Notes under the pieces: generated by a model
Databases searched by the model: none
What the model was told of the DNA's origin: nothing
Seen by the model: the letters and a program-made list of their open reading frames with translations, nothing else
Translations under genes and position numbers: made by a program
From: Amycolatopsis mongoliensis
GTDB taxonomy: Bacteria > Actinomycetota > Actinomycetes > Mycobacteriales > Pseudonocardiaceae
Direction of reading: 5' to 3'
DNA length: 64,000 bases
Assembly: GCF_030285665.1 (NCBI RefSeq)
Contig: NZ_CP127295.1
Coordinates: 5,270,001 to 5,334,000 of the forward strand
Shown: piece after piece, positions 51,933 through 60,161 of the stretch
Layout of the letters: each line of letters opens with the position of its first letter
How positions within the stretch are numbered: position 1 is the first letter of the stretch

Positions 51933-52886
51933 GTGCGGACGATAGGGGTGGACGTCGGCGGGACGAGCGTCCGGGCCGGCGTGGTGGACGAGCGCGGCTC
52001 CCTGCTCGACACGGCACGCGTCGCGACGCCGAGCGAGGAGGGCGCCCTCGAGGACGCCATCGCCGGCGTGATCGAGGACCTGCGCAACCGCCACGAGGTG
52101 GCCGGCGTCGGCCTGGCCGTGGCCGGGTTCGTGGCGCGCGACCGCCGGTCGGTGATGTTCGCGCCGCACCTGGCGTGGCGCGGCGCGCCGGTCGCGGACC
52201 GGATCGAGAAGCGCGTCGGCCTGCCGGTGCTGCTGGAGCACGACGTCAATTCGGCGATCGTCGGTGAGCACCGCTTCGGCGCGGCGCGCGGCGCCCAGGT
52301 GGCGGCGCTGGTCGCGCTGGGCACCGGCATCGGCGCGGGATTGCTGCTGGAGGGGAAGCTGTTCCGCGGCGCGTACGGCGTGGCGCCCGAGCTGGGGCAC
52401 CTGACGGTGGTCCGCGGCGGGCGGCCGTGCCCGTGCGGCAAGTACGGCTGCTGGGAGCGCTACTGCAGCGGGACGGCCCTGGCGGCGACGGCGGTGGAGC
52501 TGCTGGCGCGTCACCCCGGGCGGTCGACGGTGCTGGCCCCGCAGGTGGCGGGCGACCCGGGGTCGGTGACGGGCCGCCGGGTGGCCGGCGCGGCCCGCGA
52601 CGGCGACCCGATCGCCCAGCTGGCGATGGCGGAGCTGGCCAAGTGGCTCGGCGAGGGCCTGGCGCTGGTGGCGGACGTGTTCGACCCGGAGATCATCGTG
52701 ATCGGCGGGGGAGTGTCGGAGTCCGCACCGCTGTTCCTCGACGAGGCCCGCGAGCACTACGCGGGCGCGATCACCGGCGCCCGGCACCGCCCGCTGGCCC
52801 GCATCCGCACGGCCCACCTGGGCGACGACACGGCCATCGTCGGCGTGGCCACGCTGGCACTGGAAGCGGCCAAGACCCCGGTCTGA
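51933..52886 (+). CDS. ROK-family glucokinase
   Basis: A 317-residue ROK kinase. The phosphate motif is DVGGTSVRAG (residues 7-16), the catalytic Asp is in LEHDVNSA, ALGTGIGAGL precedes the ROK zinc signature with CPCGKYGCWERYCSG, and the C-terminal IVIGGGVSESA follows. This zinc-binding, single-domain form is usual for actinobacterial glucokinases (GlkA). It phosphorylates glucose, including that freed from cellobiose by BglC about 6 kb away. GTG start directly after the upstream stop; no transcription regulator domain is present. Confidence 0.9.
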   Translation: MRTIGVDVGGTSVRAGVVDERGSLLDTARVATPSEEGALEDAIAGVIEDLRNRHEVAGVGLAVAGFVARDRRSVMFAPHLAWRGAPVADRIEKRVGLPVLLEHDVNSAIVGEHRFGAARGAQVAALVALGTGIGAGLLLEGKLFRGAYGVAPELGHLTVVRGGRPCPCGKYGCWERYCSGTALAATAVELLARHPGRSTVLAPQVAGDPGSVTGRRVAGAARDGDPIAQLAMAELAKWLGEGLALVADVFDPEIIVIGGGVSESAPLFLDEAREHYAGAITGARHRPLARIRTAHLGDDTAIVGVATLALEAAKTPV

Positions 52887-52913
52887 TCCCGGCTCCTGCT
52901 TCGGCGGGTCCCG

Positions 52914-53000
52914 AGCGCCCCAATGTGGCATTGGGTGCGTCCCACGCACCGAACGCCGCATTGGGTGCGTCTGACGCACCGAACGCCACATTGGGGCGCT
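52914..53000. repeat. 87-base palindromic element, copy 2
   Basis: Same terminal sequences as copy 1 (AGCGCCCCAATGTGG and its complement) and the same total length. The inner sequence differs but keeps inverted blocks GGTGCGTC/GACGCACC. Located 27 bases after the ROK kinase stop and 67 bases before the Nudix-NYN gene. Confidence 0.85.
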
Positions 53001-53067
53001 CGTGCGGCAGGGTCCGAGCACCGTCTCGGAGCGGCGGGCATCGGCCGCTGTGTGCCAGGCTGGACGG

Positions 53068-53910
53068 GTGAGTGACCCGTCCGCGAGCGTCTTCGTCCGG
53101 TGTTCCGGCGGTCACCTGCACTGGGGCCGCTACGGCGCCGCCGGCCTGCTGCTCGTCGACCCCGCGCGCGGGGTCCTCCTGCAGCGGCGTGCCTGGTGGG
53201 TGCACCACGGCCGCACCTGGGCGCTTCCCGGCGGAGCCATCGAGGCCGGCGAGACCGCGGTCAACGCGGCCGCCCGCGAAGCGTTCGAAGAGGCCTCCGT
53301 CCCCGCCGGGGCCTTCCGCGCGGTGTCGGCGTCCGTGGTGGACCATGGGGAGTGGAGCTACACGACCGTCCTCGCCCTGGCCGACGGGGCCGAGGCGCGG
53401 GTCGCGAACACCGAAAGTGCGGAGGTGCGCTGGGTGGACCCCGAGGACGTGCCCGGGTACCGGCTGCACCGCGACTTCGCCGCCGCCTGGCCGGACCTGC
53501 GCGACCGCGTCGGGCAGGAGCTGGTGCTGGTCGTCGACGCCGCCAACGTCGTCGGCTCGCGGCCGGACGGCTGGTGGCGCGACCGGCACGGGGCCGCCGA
53601 GCGCCTGCGCGACCAGCTCGCGAAACTCGCCGAAGCCGGTGTGCCGGACCCGGACGACTCGGCGATCACCTGGTGGCCCCGGATCATCCTGGTCGTCGAA
53701 GGCAAGGCCAAGCACGTCACCGGCACCCCGGGCGTGGAGGTCGTCGCCGCGGACACCGACGGCGACTCGAAGATCGTCGAGGTCGTCGCGCAGCAGCAGG
53801 GCAAGGTCCTCGTCGCGACGGCCGACCGGGAGCTGAAAGGGCGCGTCGGGGCTCTCGGCGCGTCGATCCTCGGCCCGGGCACGCTCCGTTCCCAGCTCGA
53901 CGAGCTCTAG
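53068..53910 (+). CDS. Nudix hydrolase fused to a NYN/PIN-like domain
   Basis: A 280-residue two-domain protein. The N-terminal Nudix domain (about residues 15-140) has the box GGAIEAGETAVNAAAREAFEEAS, in which the REAFEE glutamates are intact and the final Gly-U position is changed. The C-terminal domain (about 155-280) begins LVLVVDAANVVGSRPDGWW, a NYN/PIN-like start with a metal-binding Asp, and contains DTDGDSKIVEVV and VLVATADRELKGRV, consistent with a metal-dependent nuclease. A fusion of nucleotide hydrolase and RNase-like domains suggests RNA or nucleotide quality control. GTG start at 53068. The TAG stop overlaps that of the convergent gene. Confidence 0.85.
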   Translation: MSDPSASVFVRCSGGHLHWGRYGAAGLLLVDPARGVLLQRRAWWVHHGRTWALPGGAIEAGETAVNAAAREAFEEASVPAGAFRAVSASVVDHGEWSYTTVLALADGAEARVANTESAEVRWVDPEDVPGYRLHRDFAAAWPDLRDRVGQELVLVVDAANVVGSRPDGWWRDRHGAAERLRDQLAKLAEAGVPDPDDSAITWWPRIILVVEGKAKHVTGTPGVEVVAADTDGDSKIVEVVAQQQGKVLVATADRELKGRVGALGASILGPGTLRSQLDEL

Positions 53911-55046
53911 TCCTTCGGGATCCCGTCGCGCATCTCGGCGACCAGCGACGCCACCACGGCCTTGAGGCTGCCCTTGTGCCGTTCCGCGACCGCCCGCTGC
54001 CGCCGGTAGCTCGGCCCGTAGCGCAGGATCGTTTCGACGTCACGCAGCTCGGCCACGCAGTCCAGGCGCCGCGCCACCGGCTCCAGCCGGTCCAGCAGGT
54101 CGGCGATGTCGTCGGTGACCAGCCGTTCGCGCCCGGCCGCGTCCAGGATGACGATCGCGTCGGTGCCGTAGCGGGCCGCGCGCCACTTGTTCTCCTGGAC
54201 GTGCCACGGCGGCAGGGCGGGGAGGATCTCGCCGTCGTCGAGGCGCTCGCTGAAGTCGTCGACCAGGCACTGCGTCAGCGCCGAGATCGCGCCGACCTCC
54301 TCCAGCGTCGGCAGCCCGTCGCAGACCCGCATCTCGATCGTGCCCAGGTGCGGCGCCGGCCGGATGTCCCAGCGGATCTCCGAGAAGTGGTCGATCACGC
54401 CGGTGGTGAACATGTCCTCGACGTAGCTCTCCAGCTCGGCCCACTTCCGGAACTGGAACGGCAGCCCGGCCGTCGGCAGCTGCTGGAACATCAGCGCCCG
54501 GTTCGACGCGTACCCGGTGTCCTCGGCGCCCCAGTACGGCGACGACGCCGAGAGCGCCTGCAGGTGCGGCGCGTAGTTCAGCAGCGCGTCGAGGATCGGC
54601 AGCACCTTGTCACGGTGGTCGACCCCGACGTGGACGTGCACGCCGTAGATCAGCATCTGGCGGCCCCACCACTGGGTCCGGTCGATCAGCTTGGCGTACC
54701 GCTCCTTGTCGGTGACCTTCTGCTGGTACCAGTTCGAGAACGGGTGCGTCCCGGCCGAGAACATCTTGACGCCGAGCGGGTCGGCGACGCCGTGCACGAC
54801 GTCGAGTGACCCGGCCAGGTCGGCCTTGACCTCGGCGATCGTGTCGCAGACGCCGGTGATGATCTCGATGGTGTTGAGCAGCAGCTCCTGCTTGATCTTC
54901 GGGTGCTCGCCCTGCCCGTCGGGGCGGACGGCCTCGAGGATCTGCTCGGCCACCGAGGACAGCTCACCGCTGCGCCGGTCGACCAGGCCGAGCTCCCATT
55001 CCGCGCCGACGGTCGATCGCCGCGAAGGGCTGAACTCGATGTGCAT
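53907..55046 (-). CDS. Carboxylate-amine ligase, glutamate-cysteine ligase type 2 (YbdK-like)
   Basis: A 379-residue GCS2-family ligase. It has VGAEWELGLVDRRSGEL at the N-terminus (ATP/metal Glu), HPKIKQELLLNTIEIITGVC, IYGVHVHVGVDHRDKVLPILDAL and the C-terminal WDIRPAPHLGTIEMRVCD. E. coli YbdK makes weak gamma-glutamylcysteine; the role in mycothiol-producing actinomycetes is uncertain and it might make another gamma-glutamyl amide. The ATG at 55046 starts just after the membrane protein gene upstream (12-base gap). The stop overlaps that of the Nudix gene in CTAG. Confidence 0.87.
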   Translation of the reverse strand: MHIEFSPSRRSTVGAEWELGLVDRRSGELSSVAEQILEAVRPDGQGEHPKIKQELLLNTIEIITGVCDTIAEVKADLAGSLDVVHGVADPLGVKMFSAGTHPFSNWYQQKVTDKERYAKLIDRTQWWGRQMLIYGVHVHVGVDHRDKVLPILDALLNYAPHLQALSASSPYWGAEDTGYASNRALMFQQLPTAGLPFQFRKWAELESYVEDMFTTGVIDHFSEIRWDIRPAPHLGTIEMRVCDGLPTLEEVGAISALTQCLVDDFSERLDDGEILPALPPWHVQENKWRAARYGTDAIVILDAAGRERLVTDDIADLLDRLEPVARRLDCVAELRDVETILRYGPSYRRQRAVAERHKGSLKAVVASLVAEMRDGIPKD

Positions 55047-55058
55047 CGACGTGGCGGA

Positions 55059-55577
55059 TCAGACCTGGGCGCCGTTGCTGGGGTCGGCGCCGGGCGGCGG
55101 CCCCTGCCGGACCCGCAGCAGCAGCAACGCGATCGACGTCGCGAGCGCGAGGATGCCCAGTGGCGTCGCCACCGTCGGGCCCACGCCGATCGCGCCGGGC
55201 AGGATCAGCAGGAACAACCCGGCGAGGAACAGCAGCAGGATGAGGAACGCGCCCATCTTCGGCCGCGGCAGCGGCGGCGGCTCCGGCGGGATGTAGTGCT
55301 CGTCGTCGCCGGCCGGGTCGTCGGAGAACATCGTCGTGTCCCACGACGTGCCCCCGGAGCGCCAGCCGGGCTCCGGCGGGGTGTCCACGGCCGGCGGCTC
55401 GGCGGGCCGGTCCGGCGTCTTCCGCGACTCGTTCCCCGTGCCGACCGCGGGGCCCGCGGCGTCGGCCGTGTCCGCAGTGTCGGACTCGGGGAGCCCGAAC
55501 CCGTCGGCCCGCAGGTCGGCGACGATCTCGGCGAACGTCGCGTCGACGTCCTCCGGCCCGTCCTTCCCCCGGCTCAT
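55059..55577 (-). CDS. Membrane protein with acidic N-terminus
   Basis: A 172-residue protein. A long, acidic and Pro-rich cytosolic N-terminal part (residues 1-105) precedes two adjacent hydrophobic helices (MGAFLILLLFLAGLFLLILPGAIG and VATPLGILALATSIALLLL) and a short basic tail. No known domain is recognised; the hairpin resembles small actinobacterial envelope proteins. ATG overlaps the upstream hydrolase stop in ATGA. It probably belongs to one transcript with that hydrolase and the ligase. Confidence 0.75.
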   Translation of the reverse strand: MSRGKDGPEDVDATFAEIVADLRADGFGLPESDTADTADAAGPAVGTGNESRKTPDRPAEPPAVDTPPEPGWRSGGTSWDTTMFSDDPAGDDEHYIPPEPPPLPRPKMGAFLILLLFLAGLFLLILPGAIGVGPTVATPLGILALATSIALLLLRVRQGPPPGADPSNGAQV

Positions 55578-56341
55578 GCGGTCTCCTCGGGCTGTGCGGC
55601 GTGCGCTTTCGCGAACTCGACGCTACGCGTGAAGATGACTTCGGCGTCGTTGTCCTGCGTCGCGACGTGGTAGCTGTTCTCCAGCACCACCTCGGTGACG
55701 TCGGTGCTCGACACGCCCTGCAGCACCAGCTGCGAGTTCACCGGCTCGACGACGTGGTCGACCGACGAGTGCAGCAGCAGCACCGGCTGCGTCACCTTCG
55801 CCAGGTCCGCGCGCACGACCGCCCACAGCTTCGCCAGGCTCGCCGCGGCCCGCACCGGGGTGCGCGGGTAGGCCAGCTCCGTCTCACCCGGCTTCTTGAT
55901 GTCGTTCGCGATCGCCGGCACCGACGGCACGATCCGGCCCAGCACCGGCAGCAGCCGCGTGTCCCACTTCAGCCGCGTCACCGACGGGTTGACCAGGACG
56001 ATCCCGGCGATCCGGTCGCCGAACTCCTCGGCCAGGCACAGGGTGAGCGTCCCACCCATCGAGAGACCGCCGACGAACACGGTCTTGCACGTCGACAGCA
56101 GCGCGAGCAGCGCCTCGCGGACCGCGCCGTACCAGTCCTCCCACGTCGTGCGGTTGAGGTCCGGCCAGCGAGTGCCGTGCCCGGGCAGCAGCGGGCAGCG
56201 CACCGTGAACCCGGCCCCGGCCAGGTGGTCACCCCAGGCCCGCATGCTCGCCGGGGTACCGGTGAACCCGTGGCAGAGCAGGAACCCGGTTTCGGCCGAA
56301 CCGGTGTGGCCGAACGGTTCCGCGCCGGCGAGCACGCCCAT
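55574..56341 (-). CDS. Alpha/beta hydrolase, carboxylesterase/monoacylglycerol-lipase type
   Basis: A 255-residue hydrolase: GVLAGAEPFGHTGS, oxyanion HGFTGTPASM, nucleophile elbow GLSMGG (about residue 90), acid Asp in LLHSSVDHVVEP and catalytic His in ENSYHVATQDNDAE. These match the Est30-type thermostable carboxylesterases. The ATG at 56341 is preferred (GGAAGG seven bases upstream); an in-frame ATG at 56377 would add 12 residues. Its start is divergent from the acyltransferase gene. A lipid ester substrate is possible. Confidence 0.88.
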   Translation of the reverse strand: MGVLAGAEPFGHTGSAETGFLLCHGFTGTPASMRAWGDHLAGAGFTVRCPLLPGHGTRWPDLNRTTWEDWYGAVREALLALLSTCKTVFVGGLSMGGTLTLCLAEEFGDRIAGIVLVNPSVTRLKWDTRLLPVLGRIVPSVPAIANDIKKPGETELAYPRTPVRAAASLAKLWAVVRADLAKVTQPVLLLHSSVDHVVEPVNSQLVLQGVSSTDVTEVVLENSYHVATQDNDAEVIFTRSVEFAKAHAAQPEETA

Positions 56342-56550
56342 GCGATCGCCTTCCGTGTGAGCGGTGGATCCGTCCATGCTCTCACGCCTCGAGGGCGTTG
56401 TGGGGGTCCGCCCGGACCCGGACTTCCCTGTGAGATCGATCGCTGCCGGGTGGTAACCGGGTGGTCTCCGTTGTGCGGCGGCCACCGGGCTTCGTAGGCT
56501 GGCCACCGCGGGTGACAGGGGTTGAGCTGCGATGGAGGACTGAGGCACCG

Positions 56551-57312
56551 GTGCTGTACTGGCTCATGAAGTGGGTATTCATCGGACCGCTGCTCAAGAC
56601 GCTGTGGCCGACCAAGGTCGTCGGCGCGGAGAACATCCCGGAGACCGGCGGCGCGATCCTGGCCGGCAACCACCTGGCGGTCGCGGACTCGTTCTTCATG
56701 CCGCTGCGGGTCAAGCGCAAGGTGACCTTCCCGGCCAAGTCCGAGTACTTCACCGAACCCGGCTTCAAGGGCCTGCTCAAGAAGTGGTTCTTCACCGGCG
56801 TCGGCCAGTTCCCGATCGACCGCTCCGGCGGCAACGCGGCGCAGGCCGCGCTCGACACCGCGACCCGGCTGGTCAAGGCCGGCCACCTGCTCGGCATCTA
56901 CCCCGAGGGCACCCGCTCCCCGGACGGCCGGCTGTACAAGGGCAAGACCGGCGTCGCCCGGATCGCCCTGGAGTCCGGCGGCGTCGTCGTCCCGGTGGCG
57001 ATGATCGGCACGGACAAGGTCAACCCGATCGGCTCCAAGATGTGGTGGCCGCGCCGGCTCGAGGTCCGCTTCGGCAAGCCGTTGGACTTTTCGCGGTACG
57101 AGGGTCTCGCGGGCGACCGGTTCATCGAGCGGTCGATCACCGACGAGATCATGTACGCGCTGATGGAGCTGTCCGGCCAGGAGTACGTCGACATCTACGC
57201 GGCGAAGGCGAAGGAACTGCTGGCCGCGGAGGCCGCCGGGGTCAAGCCGAAGGTGCCCGCCCAGCCGTCCGCGCACGACGCGGCCCGGGTGCCCGAGTCG
57301 AAGGTCGGCTGA
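56551..57312 (+). CDS. 1-acylglycerol-3-phosphate acyltransferase (PlsC-like, Rv2182c-like)
   Basis: A 253-residue PlsC-family acyltransferase. Block I is NHLAVAD (HxxxxD catalytic pair), block II FPIDRSGG, block III YPEGTRSPDG and block IV PVAMIG. There is a hydrophobic N-terminus (LYWLMKWVFIGPLL) for membrane association and an Ala/Lys-rich tail. It would transfer acyl chains to lysophosphatidic acid in phospholipid synthesis. GTG at 56551 has GAGG about five bases upstream and gives the length usual for this subfamily. It precedes the RNase AS gene as in Rv2182c-Rv2179c. Confidence 0.88.
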   Translation: MLYWLMKWVFIGPLLKTLWPTKVVGAENIPETGGAILAGNHLAVADSFFMPLRVKRKVTFPAKSEYFTEPGFKGLLKKWFFTGVGQFPIDRSGGNAAQAALDTATRLVKAGHLLGIYPEGTRSPDGRLYKGKTGVARIALESGGVVVPVAMIGTDKVNPIGSKMWWPRRLEVRFGKPLDFSRYEGLAGDRFIERSITDEIMYALMELSGQEYVDIYAAKAKELLAAEAAGVKPKVPAQPSAHDAARVPESKVG

Positions 57313-57329
57313 CCCACTACTGTTCACCA

Positions 57330-57818
57330 GTGCGTTTTTTCTACGACACCGAATTCATCGAAGACGGCGTGACCATCGATCTGGTGTCCATCGGTGTCGT
57401 TGACGAGCGGGGCCGCGAGTTCTACGCGGTTTCGACCGAGTTCGACCCTTCGAAGGCGGGGCAGTGGGTCCGGGACAACGTCCTGGACAAGCTGCCGTCG
57501 CCGGCCGACCGGGCGTGGCGCAGCCGCGAGAAGATCCGCGCCGACCTCCTGGAGTTCTTCGGCAAGCCGCCGGGCGGGATCGAGCTGTGGGCCTGGTTCG
57601 CCGCGTACGACCACGTCGCGCTCGCCCAGCTGTGGGGTCCGATGCCCGCCCTTCCGCGGCAGCTGCCGCGCTTCACGCGGGACCTGCGCCAGCGGTGGGA
57701 GGACGCGGGCAAGCCGAAGCTGCCGTCCGCGCCCACCGACCAGCACGACGCCTTGGCGGACGCGAAGCACAACCTCGCGCGCTGGGAGATCATCGAGGAG
57801 TACTTCCGGCGCCGCTGA
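57330..57818 (+). CDS. 3'-5' exoribonuclease RNase AS
   Basis: A 162-residue DEDDh-type exonuclease. The first Asp/Glu pair is in FYDTEF, the second Asp in AAYDHVAL, and the final His/Asp in QHDALADA. Sequence and length match M. tuberculosis Rv2179c (RNase AS), which degrades adenylate-containing RNA such as poly(A). GTG start at 57330, 17 bases after plsC, so the two are probably co-transcribed. Its stop abuts the stop of the convergent Lrp gene, which begins one base later. Confidence 0.9.
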   Translation: MRFFYDTEFIEDGVTIDLVSIGVVDERGREFYAVSTEFDPSKAGQWVRDNVLDKLPSPADRAWRSREKIRADLLEFFGKPPGGIELWAWFAAYDHVALAQLWGPMPALPRQLPRFTRDLRQRWEDAGKPKLPSAPTDQHDALADAKHNLARWEIIEEYFRRR

Positions 57819-58286
57819 TCACTCGTCGCCGGGAACCAGCGGTGTCACGACGGTGCGGCGGAAGTGGTTGAAGATCACCGACGTCCGGACGTCGACGATC
57901 TCCTTGCGCTGGGTCAGCCGGTCGAGGATGAACCCGCTCAGGTGGTCGTTGTCGGCGACCGCGATGTGCAGCAGGAAGTCGTCGCTGCCGGACATCACGA
58001 ACACCGAGAGCACCTCGGGCAGCCCGGCCACGAAGGCGCGGAACGATTCGATCACCGCGCGGTCGGGCGGGCGCAGCCGCACCGCGACCATCGCCTGCAC
58101 CGGGCGGCCGATCTTCTTCAGGTCGACGTCGACGTGGTGCCCGCGCACGATCCCGCGCCTGCCCAGCTCCCGCACCCGCTCGAGGCACGTCGACTGCGCG
58201 ATGTGCAGCCGGCGGGCGAGCTCCTTGTTGGTCTGCTTGGCGTCCTCCTGCAGCAGGGTCAGCAGCGCCGAATCCAGTTCGTCCAT
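57819..58286 (-). CDS. Lrp/AsnC-family regulator
   Basis: A 155-residue Lrp-type regulator. The N-terminal helix-turn-helix is DELDSALLTLLQEDAKQTNKELARRLHIAQSTCLERVRELG in outline. The C-terminal RAM domain includes VFVMSGSDDFLLHIAVADNDHL with the effector-binding Gly/Asp loop. It senses an amino acid or small ligand. The ATG at 58286 follows GAGGGCTCG. It is divergent from the DUF2000 gene, with 110 bases between, the classical arrangement of an Lrp regulator and its local target. Confidence 0.92.
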   Translation of the reverse strand: MDELDSALLTLLQEDAKQTNKELARRLHIAQSTCLERVRELGRRGIVRGHHVDVDLKKIGRPVQAMVAVRLRPPDRAVIESFRAFVAGLPEVLSVFVMSGSDDFLLHIAVADNDHLSGFILDRLTQRKEIVDVRTSVIFNHFRRTVVTPLVPGDE

Positions 58287-58396
58287 CGAGCCCTCGGTTC
58301 CTCCGCGGCGGCGCGGAATTCGGTATACCGGCCGAGATACCGAATCTAACACGGCGTTGATCGAGGATCCTTCCTCAGCTGCTTAGGCTCGGCCGC

Positions 58397-58855
58397 ATGA
58401 TCACAGAACATCGCGCCGTCCGCCACGTCCGCCACGTCCGGCCGGCCGGCGCGAACAAGTGCGCGGTCGTGGTCGGCGACGAGCTGCCCGTGGGCCTGGC
58501 GGCCAACGCCGCGGGCGTCCTCTCGGTGACACTCGGGCACCGGGTCGGCGGACTGGTCGGCGCCGACGTCGAGGACGCCGACGGCGTCGCCCACCCCGGG
58601 ATCATCCACGTGCCGCTGCCGATCCTGAAGGCCCCGCGCGAGGCGGTCGCCGCCATCGTCCGGGCGGCCGCCGAAGACGACGACCTCTTCTTCGTCGCCT
58701 TCAGCGCGCTCGCCCAGAGCTGCCGGACCTACGAGGAGTACACGGCCAAGCTGGCGGCCACGGCCACCGCGGACCTCGACAGCATCGGCGTCGCCCTGCA
58801 CGGCCCGCGCAAGCGCGTCGACCGGCTCGTCGGATCACTGCCGCTGCTGCGCTGA
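58397..58855 (+). CDS. DUF2000 protein
   Basis: A 152-residue DUF2000 family protein: NKCAVVVGDELPVGLAANAAGVLSVTLGHRV near the N-terminus, then HPGIIHVPLPILKAPREAV and a C-terminal helical part. The fold is related to peptidyl-tRNA hydrolase 2, but the function is unknown. Divergent from the Lrp regulator, which probably controls it. The conserved GxxAANAAxVL motif is intact. Confidence 0.85.
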   Translation: MITEHRAVRHVRHVRPAGANKCAVVVGDELPVGLAANAAGVLSVTLGHRVGGLVGADVEDADGVAHPGIIHVPLPILKAPREAVAAIVRAAAEDDDLFFVAFSALAQSCRTYEEYTAKLAATATADLDSIGVALHGPRKRVDRLVGSLPLLR

Positions 58856-58876
58856 CCTCGCGCCCCCGAAACCGTC

Positions 58877-58911
58877 GGGGTCCCCCGGTAACGTGAAAAC
58901 CGGGGGACCCC
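58877..58911. terminator. Bidirectional hairpin between DUF2000 and the DAHP synthase gene
   Basis: Perfect 13-base arms GGGGTCCCCCGGT (58877-58889) and ACCGGGGGACCCC (58899-58911) with a 9-base loop, between convergent stops. Confidence 0.8.
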
Positions 58912-58926
58912 CAGGCCGGGGACCTC

Positions 58927-60009
58927 TCAGCGGCGCGCCCGGACCGCCGCGGCCAGCTCGTCCAGCAGGGGAGCCGTGTCGTCCCAGGCGAGGCACGCGT
59001 CGGTGATCGACTGGCCGTAGGTCAGCTTCTCGCGCCGGCCCAGCTCCAGGTCCTGCCGCCCGGCGGCCAGGAAGCTCTCCATCATCAACCCGGCGATCCC
59101 GCGCTCACCGGCGCCGATCCGGGCCGCCAGCTCGCGGACCACCTCGCCCTGCCGCACGTGGTCCTTGCCGCTGTTGCCGTGGCTCGCGTCGATGATCACG
59201 CGCTCCGGCAGACCCGACTTCGCCAGGCGCGCCAGGGTGTCCGTCACCGTCGCGGCGTCGTAGTTCGGGCCGGCGTTGTGGCCGCGCAGGATCACGTGGC
59301 AGTCCGGGTTCCCGGCCGTCGTCAGCAGGGCCGCCAGGCCGTCGGTGTTGATGCCCGGGAACACGTGGCTCGCCGCGGCCGCGCGGGTCGCGTCGACCGC
59401 CACCTGGACGTCGCCCTCGGTCGAGTTCTTGATGCCCACCGGCATCGACAGCGCGCTGCACAGCTGGCGGTGCACCTGGCTCGCCGCGGTCCGCGCGCCG
59501 ATCGAGCCCCACGTCACGATGTCGGAGATGAACTGCGGCGTGATCGGGTCGAGGAACTCGCACCCGACCGGCAGGCCGAGCTCGGAGACGTCGAGCAGCA
59601 GCTGCCGCGCCATCCGCAGGCCCTTGTTGACGGCGAACGTGCCGTCGAGGTCGGGGTCGTTGATCAGGCCCTTCCAGCCCAGCGTGGTGCGCGGCTTCTC
59701 GAAGTACACGCGCATGACGACGTGCAGCTCGCCGCGCAGTTCCTCGGCCTTCGCGGCCAGCCGGCGGGCGTAGTCGAGCGCGGCTTCCGCGTCGTGCACC
59801 GAGCACGGGCCGACCACGACGAGCAGCCGGTCGTCGCGGCCTTCGAGGATGTCGACGGTTTCGGTGCGGCCCTGCCGCACCACCTTGGCGACGGCGGCGT
59901 CGACCGGATGGTCTTCACGGAGCAGCGCGGGCGAAATGAGCGGACTGATCGACGTGGTGCGCGCGGCGTCGAGGTCGCAGATGGTGGCGGGTCCGGCGGA
60001 GAGCGTCAT
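58927..60009 (-). CDS. aroG: 3-deoxy-7-phosphoheptulonate (DAHP) synthase, class I
   Basis: A 360-residue class I DAHP synthase (AroFGH family): LLVVVGPCSVHDAEAALDYA with the metal-binding Cys, MRVYFEKPRTTLGWKGLINDP, GIKNSTEGDVQVAVDA, ILRGHNAGPNYDAATV and DASHGNSGKDH. It condenses PEP and erythrose 4-phosphate, the first step to aromatic amino acids. Mycobacteria at this place (Rv2178c) have the unrelated class II enzyme. ATG at 60009 is preferred; upstream in-frame sequence is the attenuator region. A leader peptide rich in aromatic residues precedes it, so expression should respond to Phe/Tyr/Trp supply. Confidence 0.92.
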   Translation of the reverse strand: MTLSAGPATICDLDAARTTSISPLISPALLREDHPVDAAVAKVVRQGRTETVDILEGRDDRLLVVVGPCSVHDAEAALDYARRLAAKAEELRGELHVVMRVYFEKPRTTLGWKGLINDPDLDGTFAVNKGLRMARQLLLDVSELGLPVGCEFLDPITPQFISDIVTWGSIGARTAASQVHRQLCSALSMPVGIKNSTEGDVQVAVDATRAAAASHVFPGINTDGLAALLTTAGNPDCHVILRGHNAGPNYDAATVTDTLARLAKSGLPERVIIDASHGNSGKDHVRQGEVVRELAARIGAGERGIAGLMMESFLAAGRQDLELGRREKLTYGQSITDACLAWDDTAPLLDELAAAVRARR

Positions 60010-60055
60010 CGCGGAGGTGGTCCTTCCTGGTGGACACCGACCCGCGGAAGATTCG

Positions 60056-60082
60056 CCGAGCCGGTTCGGAAATCCGGCTCGG
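60056..60082 (-). terminator. Attenuator hairpin upstream of the DAHP synthase gene
   Basis: Perfect 9-base arms CCGAGCCGG (60056-60064) and CCGGCTCGG (60074-60082) with a 9-base loop, on the transcript between leader stop and aroG. A competing stem can form between 60080-60086 (minus strand CCACCCG) and 60115-60121 (CGGGTGG) inside the leader peptide codons; it shares 60080-60082, so the two are mutually exclusive. Confidence 0.6.
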
Positions 60083-60089
60083 GTGGCGG

Positions 60090-60155
60090 TCAGCGCAGGT
60101 TCACGCGGCCGTGCCCACCCGGGGCCGGCTTCGTAAACCAGAAATAGCGCTGCAC
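60090..60155 (-). CDS. Aromatic leader peptide of the DAHP synthase attenuator
   Basis: A 21-codon reading frame starting GTG: (M)QRYFWFTKPAPGGHGRVNLR, then TGA. Residues 4-7 are Tyr-Phe-Trp-Phe, four aromatic codons in a row directly upstream of an aromatic biosynthesis gene, which is the hallmark of ribosome-mediated attenuation. A TACCTT -10-like hexamer (60162-60167, minus strand) ends six bases before the GTG, so the transcript may begin at the start codon and be leaderless. No ribosome site is seen, which agrees. Prediction only. Confidence 0.65.
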   Translation of the reverse strand: MQRYFWFTKPAPGGHGRVNLR

Positions 60156-60161
60156 GGCGCC

